Below are positions 22,075 through 32,917 of a stretch of DNA of 64,000 nucleotides, in pieces. Origin of the DNA: Armigeres subalbatus (taxonomy: Eukaryota > Arthropoda > Insecta > Diptera > Culicidae); contig NC_085141.1 of assembly GCF_024139115.2 (NCBI RefSeq), positions 400,045,591 to 400,109,590 of the forward strand, read 5' to 3'. Under the pieces are notes generated by a model that saw nothing but the letters and a program-made list of their open reading frames with translations, had not been told where the DNA came from and did no database searches. How positions within the stretch are numbered: position 1 is the first letter of the stretch; every line of letters begins with the position of its first letter. Made by a program: the position numbers and the translations under genes.

Positions 22075-24631
22075 ATGGATCTAAATAATTGTGTGAAAGT
22101 TCTAAATTGGAATGCCCGCTCTCTAAAGGGTAAGGAAGATGAATTTTCAACTTCCTTTCAGTTCATAATGTGCATATTGCCATTATAACTGAAACGTATT
22201 TAAAACCAGGACTCTCCCTTAAAAGAGATCCAAACTATTTTATCTACAGAAATGATCGTCTTGACAGCGCCTGTGGTGGGGTCGCCATTGTCATTAATAC
22301 ACGTATCAAACATAAATTATTTTCTTCGTTTGAAACCAAAGTTTTTGAAACCTTGGGAGTTTCTGTTGAAACAAATTTTGGACAATTTTCCTTCATTGCA
22401 GCCTACTTGCCTTTTCAATGCAATGGGCAGCAAAAGAATTTGTTGAAAGCTGATCTTCAAATTCTGACTCGCAACAAATCAAAATTTTTCGTAATTGGTG
22501 ACTTCAATGCCAAACACCGTTCATGGAATAATGCTCAAAGCAATTCCAATGGTAAAATTTTATTTGAAGATTGTTCTGCGGGATATTATACTATTCAATA
22601 TCCCAATGGACCAACTTGTTTTTCTTCCAGTCGAAATCCTTCTACAATTGATTTAGTTTTAACGGATTCAAGTCAGCTGTGTGGCCAATTGGTAACTCAT
22701 GCTGACTTTGACTCTGATCACCTTCCTGTGACATTTGAAATCTCACAAGAAGCCATTTATAATCCAATCAGCTCTACTTTTAATTATCATAGAGCTGATT
22801 GGGATTTATATAAAACGTATATCGATAGGAATTTTGATGTTGATATTCCTCTCGATACCAAAAGTGATATTGATAATGCTCTCGTATCTTTGACAAATTT
22901 AATTGTCGAAGCCAGAGGCATTGCAATTCCGAAATGTGAAGTAAAATTCAACTCCATTATTATTGACGACGATCTTCAGCTACTGATCCGTCTTAAAAAT
23001 GTGAGAAGAAGGCAATACCAAAGAACTCGCGATCCCGCGTTGAAAGTTATTTGGCGAGATTTGCAAAATGAAATTAAAAAACGTTTCGCTATTCTGAGAA
23101 ATACCAACTTTGAGAATAATGTCTCGAAGTTGGATCCCAGTTCGAAACCCTTTTGGAAATTAACAAAAATTCTTAAGAAACCTCAAAAGCCAATTCCAGC
23201 GCTTAAAGAGGGAAATCAAATTTTATTAACAAATGGCGAAAAGGCTAACAGCTTGCTCAGCAGTTCGAGAGTGCCCATAATTTTAGTCTAGGTCTCACTA
23301 GTCCAATTGAGGATCAGGTTACACGGAGCTTCGAAGACATTCTCAATCAAGAGAATGTTTTTGACCCTTCGTTGGGAACTAATTTGGATGAAGTGAGATC
23401 TATTACTAGAAAATTTAAAAATATGAAAGCTCAGGGTGATGATGGTATTTTCTACATACTTATCAAAAAACTTCCTGAGAGCTCTTTATCCTTTTTGGTT
23501 AATTTATTTAACAAATGTTTTCAATTGGCATACTTTCCAGATAAATGGAAAAACGCCAAAGTTGTTCCAATTTTGAAGCCGGACAAAATCCAGCTGAGGC
23601 TTCTAGTTATCCTTAATCAGTTTGCTTTCTTCAATAAGCAAACTGTTTGAAAAGATTATTTTAAATAGAATGATGGTTCATATTAATGACAATTCTATTT
23701 TTGCTGATGAGCAATTTGGTTTTCGCCATGGGCATTCAACCACTCATCAGTTATTAAGAGTTACGAACTTAATTCGGCTCAACAAATCTGAAGGATATTC
23801 GACTGGAGTTGCTCTTCTTGATATAGAGAAAGCATTTGACAGTGTTTGGCATGAAGGTTTGATTGTAAAATTGATGAATTTTAATTTTCCTCTGTACATC
23901 ATTAAACTGATCCAAAATTATTTATCAGATCGCTCGCTGCAGGTAAACTATCAGAATACTAAATCTGATAGATTACCTGTAAGGGCTGGTGTCCCCCAAG
24001 GCAGCATACTGGGGCCCATATTGTATAACATTTTTACTTCTGACTTACCTGATTTACCACCAGGGTGTCAAAAATCTTTGTTTGCAGATGACACGGGCAT
24101 TTCAGCCAAAGGGCGAAGCCTTCGTGTCATTTGTAGTAGATTGCAAAAAAGTTTGGATATTTTCTCCACTTACTTGCAAAAATGGAAAATTTCCCCGAAT
24201 GCTTCCAAAACTCAGCTTATAATTTTTCCACATAAGCCGAGAGCTTCTTAATTAAAACCTTCTAGCAGACATATTGTCACAATGAATGGGGTTCCAATTA
24301 ATTGGTCTAGCGAAGCTAAATATTTAGGACTTCTGCTAGATCAAAAATTAACTTTTAAAAATCACATTGAAGGCCTTCAAGCCAAATGTAACAAATATAT
24401 TAAGTGCCTATATCCACTAGTTGCTGCAATACCAGAAAGAAGGCACTCCAGAGGATTCAAAATAAAATTTTGAAAATGATTCTGAAGTTGCCTCCGTGGT
24501 ATAGTACCAATGAACTTCATAGAATTTCTAATATTGAGACATTGCAACAAATGTCCAACAAAATAATTTCCAATTTTAGACAAAAATCGTTGCAATCTTC
24601 TATTGCAACGATTAACTCCTTGTACCCTTAG
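22075..24631 (+). pseudogene. Juan-like ORF2: endonuclease and reverse transcriptase, multiply frameshifted
   Basis: Starts MDLNNCVKVLNWNARSLKGK at 22075. APE-type endonuclease signatures are IITETYLKPG, FVIGDFNAKHRSWNN and DSDHLPVTFEI. RT signatures are FPDKWKNAKVVPILKPDK, the FGFRHGHSTTHQL block, LLDIEKAFDSVWHEG, GVPQGSILGPILYN and the catalytic SLFADDTGI. The late block AKYLGLLLDQKLTFKNHI follows a stop after 24240. A deletion near 24430 removes part of the C-terminal domain. The reading ends with TINSLYP at 24629-24631. At least four frame breaks (near 22150, 23260, 23600 and 24430). Confidence 0.85.
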
Positions 24632-25303
24632 TATAAAATAGGTTAAGTTTAGTTTAAGTTGAAAACATTGTAATTCCTACATGGTTCAATTCAACCAGAG
24701 GAAAACTTCTAACTGCCAGAGGCAATTGAAATGTATTAATAATAACTAAAAGCGTAACATAGCAAATAAGGATGATAGTGTTAAGAAAACACGGAACACC
24801 TAGTCTAAGAGATGAATGCATGTATTAGATAATTAGCAAATAAAATTAGTTAAAAAAAAAAAAAAAAAAAAAAAAGCGATCTTGTGCACGGCTACTGGCT
24901 TTAGTCCACAACTTTCGAGCTCTGCTTGGAGCTCTTGCTCCTTCCTCCGTCGTGGAGTCCTCGCAGCAAAGTCTTAAGCGGCTTCGTGCCGCGGTGGTCA
25001 TGAGTGTAATACTTATACTTGTGGACATCGAGGAACTTCACGATTTTATGGTGGTCCTTATTGATCGGAATCACTTTCACGCCCTAGCTGCAGAGCCGAA
25101 ATGTACATTTCAACCCTTTGGCGATTAACTTGCGAATTTTCAGAGCGCAAATCCGGCGGATCGCTTTTCACAAACACAGGCGGGCACTTTTCCTTCCGCT
25201 CTGGTTGCACCTGTTGCGGTAGCTGCGCTTCGGCACTTTTCCCGTGGCCGAGTCGGCCACCGAGTCTCCCATGATAATTTGAGATAGGACTACCTGTTGT
25301 CAT

Positions 25304-26160
25304 CCGGCCTTGCCAGTTTCATTCCAGTATTTGCTGTTACAATCGGAAAATGATAATGCTAGTTGTTCAACGGATTCTTTATTTTTTTCGTTATTGATAC
25401 TTCATTACTTCATCAGAAGGTCATAAAATGCATACGATAGGTTAAAGAACATCCAAAAACTAAAAGGAGGCAGAATTCACGCTTGAACACATGAATCCCG
25501 TCAAATCAATTCTTGTTATATTCTACATCTACACTGTGTTTCACATGATTATCCGATTTTTGAAGGATAACTTTTTTTTCTGTTGCGCCGAGCTTCATCA
25601 ATTTGTTTGTATGGATTCAGGGGTTGAATTAAGGACAATTCTCACGAAATCCATAACTAAATGTGCTTGCGTTTTTAAGGGCATAACACAACTTTCATTT
25701 TTATTCTTTTTATTATTTCAGCATGCGTGGAATAATAAAAATAACAGTTGTGCTTGGCTACGTTGTGAAAGAGGTGCCCTAAAAACGGGAGTGCTTTAAA
25801 TTTTTGATTCCGTGAGGATTGTCCATAACAATTTTTCATAAATAAATATTCCTCTGACAATATCTGCTACATTCACCATCTCACGAGTCACGGTGACAAA
25901 TTCATATAATCTCGAAATAAAAGAACGAAGCACTAATTTTGTCGGATCTGTTTGTAAACCAAAAGTCGAGTCAAACACGAATACGCCTTATCGTTGAGGT
26001 TGAAATACGTATCTGTAAAGTTACAATCAAGTGGCACAATTGAAAAGGAAGAAGCCATTCCCCTCAAATGATCTAAATAATTTTCAATTCAAAATTACAT
26101 TTTGTTACTGTATATTACAATATAATATATTGTAAGCCAAATCGCCTGTGCACAAGAGTG
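25304..26160. other. No gene recognised
   Basis: The first 150 bp may be the 5' UTR of the minus-strand LINE. Around 25975-26035 is a short relative of the dispersed repeat seen at 36785 (GTTGAAATACGTATCTGTAA). A plus-strand hydrophobic open stretch at 25491-25799 has no convincing start context or family signature. Confidence 0.35.
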
Positions 26161-26166
26161 ATTTAG

Positions 26167-26421
26167 TCAAGGCAAGTTTCCCTTTCCCTTGGATTGCATC
26201 CTGTCCGGTTCTGTCAGTGAGATTTCACCGATCTTGATTGTTCCGGTGGCCGCGGGTGCCACAGTGGTGTATTGTTTGTATGAGTTATTTTTCCACAAGA
26301 CTTCCCTTGCTGAAGAATGGATCCCGTTGTCGCGTTCGGTTGCAGCTGTCGAGACGTGCCGGAAAGCGGATGGGAGGTGAAATAATGTGATGAAAATTAA
26401 AATAAACCGGAAACCATTCAT
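26167..26421 (-). CDS. Possible small secreted peptide (84 residues)
   Basis: An uninterrupted frame from an ATG at 26421. The first about 20 residues (MNGFRFILIFITLFHLPSAF) look like a signal peptide: a basic residue, a hydrophobic core and a small residue near the likely cleavage point. The rest is polar with no cysteines and no domain I recognise. Base composition is less AT-rich than the flanks, and no transposon motif overlaps. It could be a first coding exon (a possible donor GGTGAAAT lies near 26222). No promoter evidence, so I treat it as a candidate only. Confidence 0.3.
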   Translation of the reverse strand: MNGFRFILIFITLFHLPSAFRHVSTAATERDNGIHSSAREVLWKNNSYKQYTTVAPAATGTIKIGEISLTEPDRMQSKGKGNLP

Positions 26422-26429
26422 TTATTCAT

Positions 26430-27750
26430 AGCGCGATGTCAAAAGTGATCATTTTCAGTGGGCTGTGCGTTTGGGGAAAGGATAGGACGGGATAATGTTT
26501 CGCTCGTTCCAAAGGCCTCACACAGAGGTGTTTCCAAAGTTTTTGTAGGGTTTTCGCAAATAGCTCCATGAGTTGAACTGTGCATGAAGTATACAGACAT
26601 TTATAAAAAGCGATTCTCGGCAGCGAATGTGACAATTTGTAACATTCTTAAAATATGCCAACTGCACAGTTTGCTGAAAGCATTGGTATCCCATGTGCAT
26701 AGGTCACTGAATCGTTGGCGAGCCTGAATTATTTCTGATTGAATTCCCCAATTTCCGGTACGTTCTGGTATGTTGATTTTTTTGATTCGTGTACGCACAT
26801 TTCTTTTTGTTCATATATAGATGAACTAACATGACACAATTAATGGAATTTCGGTTTTCACATGTTGAAATGGTTCGATATTCGATTTTATGTTAGGAAA
26901 AACCATCGAAAAGGTTTGGAAAGTACATTTTGAACCATCCTCCTTTTGATGTCATATATTAGCGAATGTGACGTGATTCCAATAATACTTCAATGCTGTT
27001 GTATAATTTGTATGCGCAGAGCTTTTCTCCAGTATGCTAAAACTAGATAGCACTAAAATAAAAACTACACCTCATCATAATGTATATGCATGAATAATGC
27101 ACGCATTGTCTTCTCCTCTATGGCAGCAGATGTAATTTATATGTTTGCTCCAATAATAGGCTTATTAAATTTAGATGTGAACGTTATTTTTCCCATTTAT
27201 GCAGTTATGGTTTTTCCCAATCCCTACTCAACAAAACGTGAGGTGAAGCTTTGAATGCTATAACGTTCGATTATTCTCTGAATTAAAAACGAAACATAAA
27301 TTTGCAGTTGATTGCGGGATGGGTGAAAATAGATATTGGCATAATTTTGCATGCGCCTGGTTCCCTTTCTTTTTTCAATAAAAATAATCAATTACATTGG
27401 CTTCGAATGCTCAGGAGAGTTGTAAAAACAAAGAGTATTTTTTAGTATCGAAACTAAATTAGTAGCATATGCCAATGAAGATTTTAATTATACTAATTAC
27501 AAATTTCTGGCTTTTCCTACTCTGCTTACGAACGAGTTTCCAAACATTAATTTACTTCTGCTTGAATAATCGTCGGACAATTTCCCATGTTGAAGTAAAC
27601 ATTTTCACTGTTGCAAGTTACCTCATAGGGGTAGTCAGAACTCAGGAGAGTTTACTACATTTTTTGAAGTTTTGTCGTTTAATTCATACAACTTTTAATA
27701 TGCAGTTCCGTTCATTATTATTTATTATTTCAAAAAGTGGAATTCTCGAG
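26430..27750. other. No gene recognised
   Basis: AT-rich DNA between the candidate peptide and RTE copy 2. No repeat with defined ends and no coding signature seen. Confidence 0.4.
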
Positions 27751-27752
27751 CT

Positions 27753-29640
27753 TTATGTAGGAGTGGTCTGTGCTGCACATAAAAATCTTCTCCATTCAGC
27801 TCGGTCCATGGCTGCACTTCGCCAACCACGCAGTCTGCGGAGGGTCCGCAAATCGTCCTCCTCCTGATCGATCCACTTTGCCCGCTGTGCACCTCGCCTT
27901 CTTGTTCCCGTCGGATCGTTGGTATCGTTATCGGCGGTCACCAGTGAGCCCAAGTACACGAATTCTTCAACCACCTCGATTTCGTCACCACCGATAGAAA
28001 CTCGTGGTGGGTGGCTTACATTGGCCTCTCTTGAGCCTCTTCCTATCATGTACTTCGTCTTCAACGTATTGATGACTAGTCCAATCCGTTTAGCTTCGCT
28101 TTTCAGTCTGATGTAGGCTTCCTCCATCCTCTCAAAGTTACGTGCCATGATATCAATGTCGTCGGCGAAACCAAATAACTGGACGGACTTCGTGAAAATC
28201 GTACCACTCGTCAATCCTTGCCCTTCGTATTACTCCCTCCAAAGCGATGTTGAATAGCAGACACGAAAGACCATCACCTTCCCGTAACCCTCTACGCGTT
28301 TCGAAGGGACTCGAGAATTCCCCGGAAACTCGAACTACACACGTCACCCGATGGCCGTCGCCTTGATCAACCGTATCAGTTTATCCGGAAATCCGTTTTC
28401 GTGCATTAGCTGCCATAGCTGGTCCCGATCGGTTGTATCATATGCGGTTTTGAAGTCGATAAATAGATGATGTGTGGGCACGTTGTATTCGCGGCATTTC
28501 TGCAATACCTGACGTATGGCGAACACCTGGTCTGTGGTAGAGTGTTCACCCATAAATCCCGCCTGGTACTGCCCCACCATCTCTCTTGCAATTGGTGTTA
28601 GTCGGCGGCATAAAATTTGGGAGTGTACCTTGTAGGCGGCGGCCAGCAATGTGATTGTGTGGTAAATGCTACAATCCGGCTTATCGCCCTTTTTGTAGAT
28701 GGGACACACGACACCTTCCATCCACTCCTGCGGCAGAACCTCATTCTCCCAAACCTTGGTAATCACCCAGTGCAGCGCTCTAGCTAGTGCCTCACCACTA
28801 GCTAGAGCGCTGCACTGGGTGATTAAACAGCGTTTAAACAACTCTCCTGGTAGTTGGTCAACTCCAGGGGCTTTGTTGTTTTTCAGCCGGCCGATCTCCT
28901 CCTGGATTTCATGGAGATTCGGAGCCGGAAGTCGCATGTCCTGCGCGCGTGATTCTAGGTTCATTACCATACCGCCACCGTTGTCTGCCATATCGCCATT
29001 GAGGTGCTCTTCGTAATGCTGCCGCCACCTTTGGATCACCTCACGCTCGTTTGTAAGAAGGTTCCCGTTTATGTCCTTACACATATCGGGCTGTGGCACA
29101 GTTCCTCCGTCTCTTCACGGTCTCGATCTTCCTGCTGGCGCTTTTTCCTCCGAAAAATCGAGTTTTGTCTGTTCCGCGCCCGTTTGTATCGTGCCTCGTT
29201 CGCCCTCGTGCGGTGTTATAGCAATCTCGCCCATGCTGCATTTTTTCCTCAACTAAGTGCTCACATTCGCCGTCATTCCAGTCGTTTCTTTGATCCAGGG
29301 GCACCGTGCTTAGTGCAACGGTTGCGGTGCTTCCAATAGCGGATCGAATATCTCTCCAGCCATCTTCAAGAGATGCTGCGCCTAGCTGCTCTTCCGTTGG
29401 GAGTGCCACTTCCAGCTGCTGCGCGTAGTCTTGGGCTAGTCTACCTTCTTGTAGCCGCCCAATGCTAAGCCGTTCGACTACGACTACGTGTTGTACACCG
29501 TCGAGTGTTTTTAGCGCAGACATACTTCAACGAGGTAGTGGTCGGATTCAATATTCGCACAGCGGTAAGTGCGTACGTTCGAGATGTCGGAGAAGAATTT
29601 ACCGTCGATTAGAACGTGGTCGAATTGGTTTTCCGTTACT
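27753..29640 (-). pseudogene. RTE-type LINE copy 2: endonuclease tail and RT with internal deletion
   Basis: On the minus strand from 29640 the endonuclease tail reads FDHVLIDGKFFSDISNVRTY and ESDHYLVEV, then the linker RLQEGRLAQDYAQQLEVALP. RT blocks are NNKAPGVDQLPGELFK, EWMEGVVCPIYKKGDK, GQYQAGFMGEHSTTDQVF, LFIDFKTAYDTTDRDQLW and FGFADDIDIMA. An internal deletion then joins GSLVTADND to PTGTRRRGAQRAKW, removing about 130 codons of the C-terminal domain. Frameshifts are present. Compared with copy 3 at 40 kb it is a close paralogue. Confidence 0.85.
28761..28824. repeat. 29-bp perfect inverted duplication inside RT
   Basis: Arms AATCACCCAGTGCAGCGCTC... (28761-28789) and its exact reverse complement (28796-28824) flank a 6-bp spacer CCTCAC. 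In paralogues only one arm exists (HGGEALARALHWVIT). The extra arm adds CLITQCSALAS to the reading. It is a local hairpin-forming duplication. Confidence 0.95.
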
Positions 29641-29645
29641 TGATT

Positions 29646-29885
29646 AGGTGATTTCCGGACGGTACGTGGAGGAGGCGAATGAACCACGAGTTGCATGAGC
29701 TGCTGAGAGAACCATCCATCGTTCACATAGCGAAAATCGGACGACTGCGGTGGGCCGGGCACGTAGCCAGAATGTCGGACAGTAACCCGGTTAAAATGGT
29801 ACTCGACAACGTTCCGACGGGCACAAGAAGGCGAGGTGCGCAGCGGGCAATGCGGATCGATTAGGTGGAAGATGATTGGCGGACC
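29646..29885 (+). pseudogene. RTE-type LINE 3' fragment, opposite orientation to copy 2
   Basis: Plus-strand reading WRRRMNHELHELLREPSIVH then RWAGHVARMSDSNPVKMVLD and PTGTRRRGAQRA, the C-terminal domain of the same RTE family. It abuts the endonuclease end of copy 2 head-to-head, and ends in a stop (29861-29863) and VEDDW homology. Confidence 0.8.
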
Positions 29886-30039
29886 CAAATACTGCCAAAC
29901 TAATATACTGAAGAGTAAAACAATGGATGAACTTGACGTATGTACAGATTTAACAGTTTTGTACTAATTCAATTGATTAAATTCGGCGTTCACAGGACTC
30001 ATGAGAGCGATCAGCAATTCAACAGCACAGTAAACACAG

Positions 30040-30340
30040 CAAGGAAGTACTACAATGATACAACAATAGTGGAGTCCAGTTCATATCAAAAAATCTGCAT
30101 CCATCAAATTGTCCTCAATTCTATCCAATAGAGAAATTTTGGGCGACAATTAAGAAGTTACTGAAGACAAAGGGAGCAATTGTCAGTGACATTGGTCAAA
30201 TGAAGAATTGGTGGAGCAGCTAACCAAAATCAGGACTAAAATGACTAAAGATGGTGTGCGCCGGCTGACAAGCGGCATCAACAGAAAAGGGCGAGTCTTT
30301 CTTCGAATTAACGATACATGGTATTATTCAATTATTTATA
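30040..30340 (+). pseudogene. Tc1/mariner-type transposase C-terminal relic
   Basis: Plus-strand reading NLHPSNCPQFYPIEKFWATI followed by KKLLKTKGAIVSDIGQMKNW, which matches the PQxxPIExxWxxxK block around the third catalytic residue in Tc1/mariner transposases. A stop interrupts soon after, and an out-of-frame continuation is seen to about 30300. No TIRs identified. Confidence 0.55.
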
Positions 30341-30499
30341 TGGAATAAAATAACATAAGCTCTGTTCCATTTTCAGAAAGCTTTTCTATTGAACGAAAAG
30401 TTTTAAAAATACACACATTTAAAAGTGCTCCATTTCTAAATGACCTGGTATTTGTCTCCTGGAAGTTATTGTCCTTGCATAACGGCTGATTGTTCGGAC

Positions 30500-30770
30500 A
30501 TACTGCAGGTCACCAAAACTGTCCTTAAGTTCGGAACGTCACGTTGTTCGTATGCCGGAAGAACGTTAAGCGAAGATAATATTTAGTAGAGAACCCGGAA
30601 GAGGACGCAGGCTTCGAGGAAGGCCGCGTACACGATGGCTTTTTGCAGTTGAAGAGGACCTGAGGACGCTCAATGTTCAGGGCGACTTGAAGCGATTGGT
30701 CCAAGATCGAGTCCAGTGGAGAAGGATACTCGGCGTAGGTTCATCGAAGAGCTGTAGCCCATCATGTATC
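30500..30770 (+). pseudogene. LINE C-terminal fragment (RTE-like)
   Basis: The reading REPGRGRRLRGRPRTRWLFA then VEEDLRTLNVQGDLKRLVQD and RVQWRRILG is the typical C-terminal end of RTE-like LINE proteins. It is a different subfamily from the three longer RTE copies in this window. Only the 3' end is present. Confidence 0.6.
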
Positions 30771-30889
30771 AAGTAAGTATATATTGGAGCATTAGGTGAC
30801 GGACAAACCAAATAATGCTATTATATAGCCAGTATAAAGCATATTTTCACTGTGATAGCGTTATTGTTGCATGTGGCTGACGTTTACCT

Positions 30890-31430
30890 GGAGAATCTAC
30901 TGCGATGGCCGTAGATCGCAAGTTCTGAACTAATTGGCAGTTTGGATAACCCAGGATTACTCAAAACCATCTTACCATTTGGTATATATTAAAAACTTTT
31001 GGTATATATTAAAAAACCAGATATAAACTTGTTTGAAATAAGAGTAAAAATAACAGAAATTTGCACCGAAATATCATACAAACATCAGGTTTTGCCATTA
31101 ACAAGAACTCATCAATATCTTGAGCTTTTAGTTTGTACTTGTTAATAGCAAAACCTGATATTTCGGTGCAATTTTTTTATTATTTTTGCGTGTTATTTTT
31201 ACTCTTATTTCAAACAAACAATATCATGTTTGGATATCAATATCACGGCTGCGGCTTCTACCCGGGTTAGGTTAGCTCAAAACCATCTTACCATATCTCT
31301 CGATCTTCTGGAATATGTTCTGAACATGGTTAAATACATATCCAAGCTTGGAATGACGAAGAAAGCTAGCATGGTAACTGTAGATCGCAAGTTCTAGACT
31401 CAAGGACAGTTTGGATGATCTAGCACATCC
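30890..31430. repeat. Diverged direct repeats around a hairpin MITE
   Basis: TAGATCGCAAGTTCT followed by GGCAGTTTGGAT-like sequence occurs near 30913 and again near 31382. CTCAAAACCATCTTACCAT occurs near 30979 and 31274. They flank the hairpin element at 31029-31217. Confidence 0.6.
31029..31217. mobile_element. Hairpin MITE, 189 bp
   Basis: TTGTTTGAAATAAGAGTAAA at the left is the inverse of the right end, and inner blocks TTGCACCGAAATATCA and AAACCTGATATTTCGGTGCA pair too. Nearly the whole element folds back. No TSD was identified. Confidence 0.75.
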
Positions 31431-31691
31431 CTAAAAATATGTTCAAACTTATTTTGTTATTTCTCCATTATTAATCACAAAAACAAATGAAGCATATCAA
31501 ATTTACTGAATAATAGCTTAGAAAAATTTTGACCTGAAAGGGTTAAAGTAAGCTGTCAAAAAGTGTCTACCCCATCGAGAGATGTTGTGAGCATTTTGAG
31601 AGAAAACGTGAGTGTCCACGTGTAAACTCATACTAGAGAGTCCACCATATTATATGAATACTCAGTACTGCATTATTTTAGAGTTTCGCAG

Positions 31692-32045
31692 TCGCTCGTT
31701 CACCAATTTCTTAACGCAAAAAAAAAACACAGATTTGAACCCTCTGTGGTTTGTTTGTAACTTTTTCTTTATACCCACCCACCCCCATCTATGACCCGTA
31801 ACGTCTTACTTAAATTTAATCAAAAATGATAAATTGGTATTTTTACTGAACTGTATCTCAAACTGTAGGTCAAATTTGAATGTAATTAGTAATTTCGTTT
31901 TTTTATAAAATTTTAATATCTTAAATGTTATCCGTAACAGAACTGGAAAAACCCTCCCACCCCTAGACAAAACGTAACAATTTGTAACGCAGTATTTTGT
32001 ACCCACCCACCCCTTAAGGCGTTATGTAATTGGTGAATGAGCCCT
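31692..32045. mobile_element. PIF/Harbinger-like MITE (divergent copy)
   Basis: The left GCTCGTTCACCAATTTCTTA and the inverted right GGGCTCATTCACCAATTACA match and resemble the TIR of the element at 45325-46275 (GTTCACAAATTACGTAACGC). Pyrimidine-rich CCCACCC tracts are also shared. TSD unclear, with TTA at the right end. Confidence 0.65.
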
Positions 32046-32048
32046 TAT

Positions 32049-32161
32049 GTAATGGTTATCAATGTGCCATATGTGTTGTATTCTCTGAAATCTTTCGCCG
32101 GCAGCAGAAAATGGCTTGGAGGGTCGTATGCGGCCCGCGGACCGCACTTTGGGGATCACTG
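32049..32161. mobile_element. hAT right-end fragment
   Basis: Closely matches the right end of the 3.8-kb hAT (about 20195-20303), including GTATTCTCTGAAATCTTTCG and GCACTTTGGGGATCACTG. No left end was found upstream. Confidence 0.7.
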
Positions 32162-32167
32162 ATCTAT

Positions 32168-32600
32168 ATTATTTACTAGTTGACCCGGTAGCCGTTGTCC
32201 TGTATAGTAGGCGCAAATGCGCGATGTTAGTGCCTATGCGAAATTTCCACACGAATTTTATTTTTAGTTTTTCATGATTTATAGGGTAAAATGCCCAATA
32301 GTGGAGTTCCTAGTAGCGAAATTTTGCTCTTCCTTCCATAGCATTTCTAGGTTCTGCCGATAGAATTTTTAAGAAAAGTGTTTATATTATGAAGTAATAA
32401 TGTAAATATGGCTGGAGGGTCCACCATTGGTTAGGGGTCCACTATTGGTCATTATTACTCATTTTTACTCGTGATTTTTGCATGGGGGAACATTTATATA
32501 AACTCGTCGGAAAATATAATGAATATATCTGTTGAAGGAATGAAGAAAGACCATCCAACCGGTTTTGCGGATACAAACACAGATCATTTCATTTTTAGCA
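32168..32600 (-). repeat. Dispersed repeat ending ACTAGTTGACCCGG, copy c
   Basis: Starts TACTAGTTGACCCGGTAGCC on the plus strand and runs to ACAAACACAGATCATTTCAT. Related copies in the opposite orientation are at 43875-45321 (interrupted) and 46279-46529. It is interrupted by the TA MITE at 32284-32455. Confidence 0.75.
32284..32455. mobile_element. Deleted copy of the 'GGGTAAAATGCCC' TA MITE
   Basis: The left TIR is intact (GGGTAAAATGCCCAATAGTG). The right end is degenerate (GTCCACTATTGGTCATTAT). TA lies at 32282-32283 and 32456-32457. Comparison with the repeat copy at 46279-46529 shows the empty site as GACTTACTCAACG. Confidence 0.8.
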
Positions 32601-32696
32601 GAGTTTGCAGAAATTGCTCTCAATAGATAACGAACAACGATAAAAGAGAGGCAAAAACTGTTCCGAATCATAACAAGCCATGATAACAAATTTATC

Positions 32697-32917
32697 AAAC
32701 TTGTATAGGGACACGGCAGGTATTTCCGTCCATCGTCGTAGGGGCTAAAACCAACGAAAGCAACGTACATTTGCTAAAACTCCACTATAACAGAACGTTT
32801 CTCCTGAGCTTACGATTTGGTACGTATGAGTTTTACAAAAAAGCGTCTTTTTTATTGGTTTTCGAGACTATGACGAACAGACGAAAATACCTGCCGTGTC
32901 CCTACAAGTCCGAAAAA
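32697..32917. mobile_element. MITE with ACTTGTA...GGGACACGGCAGG ends
   Basis: The left GGGACACGGCAGGTATTTCC and the inverted right GGGACACGGCAGGTATTTTC match, and AACCAA blocks inside also pair. The outer bases ACTTGTA are inverted as well, so the exact ends and the TSD are uncertain. Confidence 0.7.

Larger units (their letters stand above)
20428..24875 (+). mobile_element. Juan-like Jockey-clade LINE, near full length
   Basis: Contains a 5' UTR (20428-20691), ORF1, ORF2 and a 24-bp poly(A) tail (24852-24875). TSDs are GCAATCTTGTGTACAG (20412-20427) and GCGATCTTGTGCACGG (24876-24891), differing by three transitions. It is inserted in the ORF1 of an older minus-strand LINE, whose reading (VHKIA) lies in the duplicated target. 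Several frameshifts make this copy inactive, but the tail and TSD indicate moderate age. Confidence 0.9.
15889..25303 (-). pseudogene. Jockey-type LINE ORF1 and endonuclease remnant, split by two transposons
   Basis: The pieces on the minus strand are 25303-24876, 20427-20304 and 16543-15889. The first reads KCPPVFVKSDPPDLRSE and then VKFLDVHKYKYYTHD, the RNA-binding region of ORF1. It continues across the Juan-like insertion into SVHKIARHDKVRRYRHQLY. Across the hAT insertion it continues to ITQCANCFRHQ and zinc knuckles NCLMKPRCNKCGEPH and RCANCGDKHRATTKDC. A deletion then joins ORF1 to an endonuclease piece, AGDLNAKHQAWGNSRGNQDG (about 16060-15990). ORF1 binds element RNA; the endonuclease nicks the target. 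It may be the 5' half of the LINE whose RT remnants lie at 11575-13985. Confidence 0.7.
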
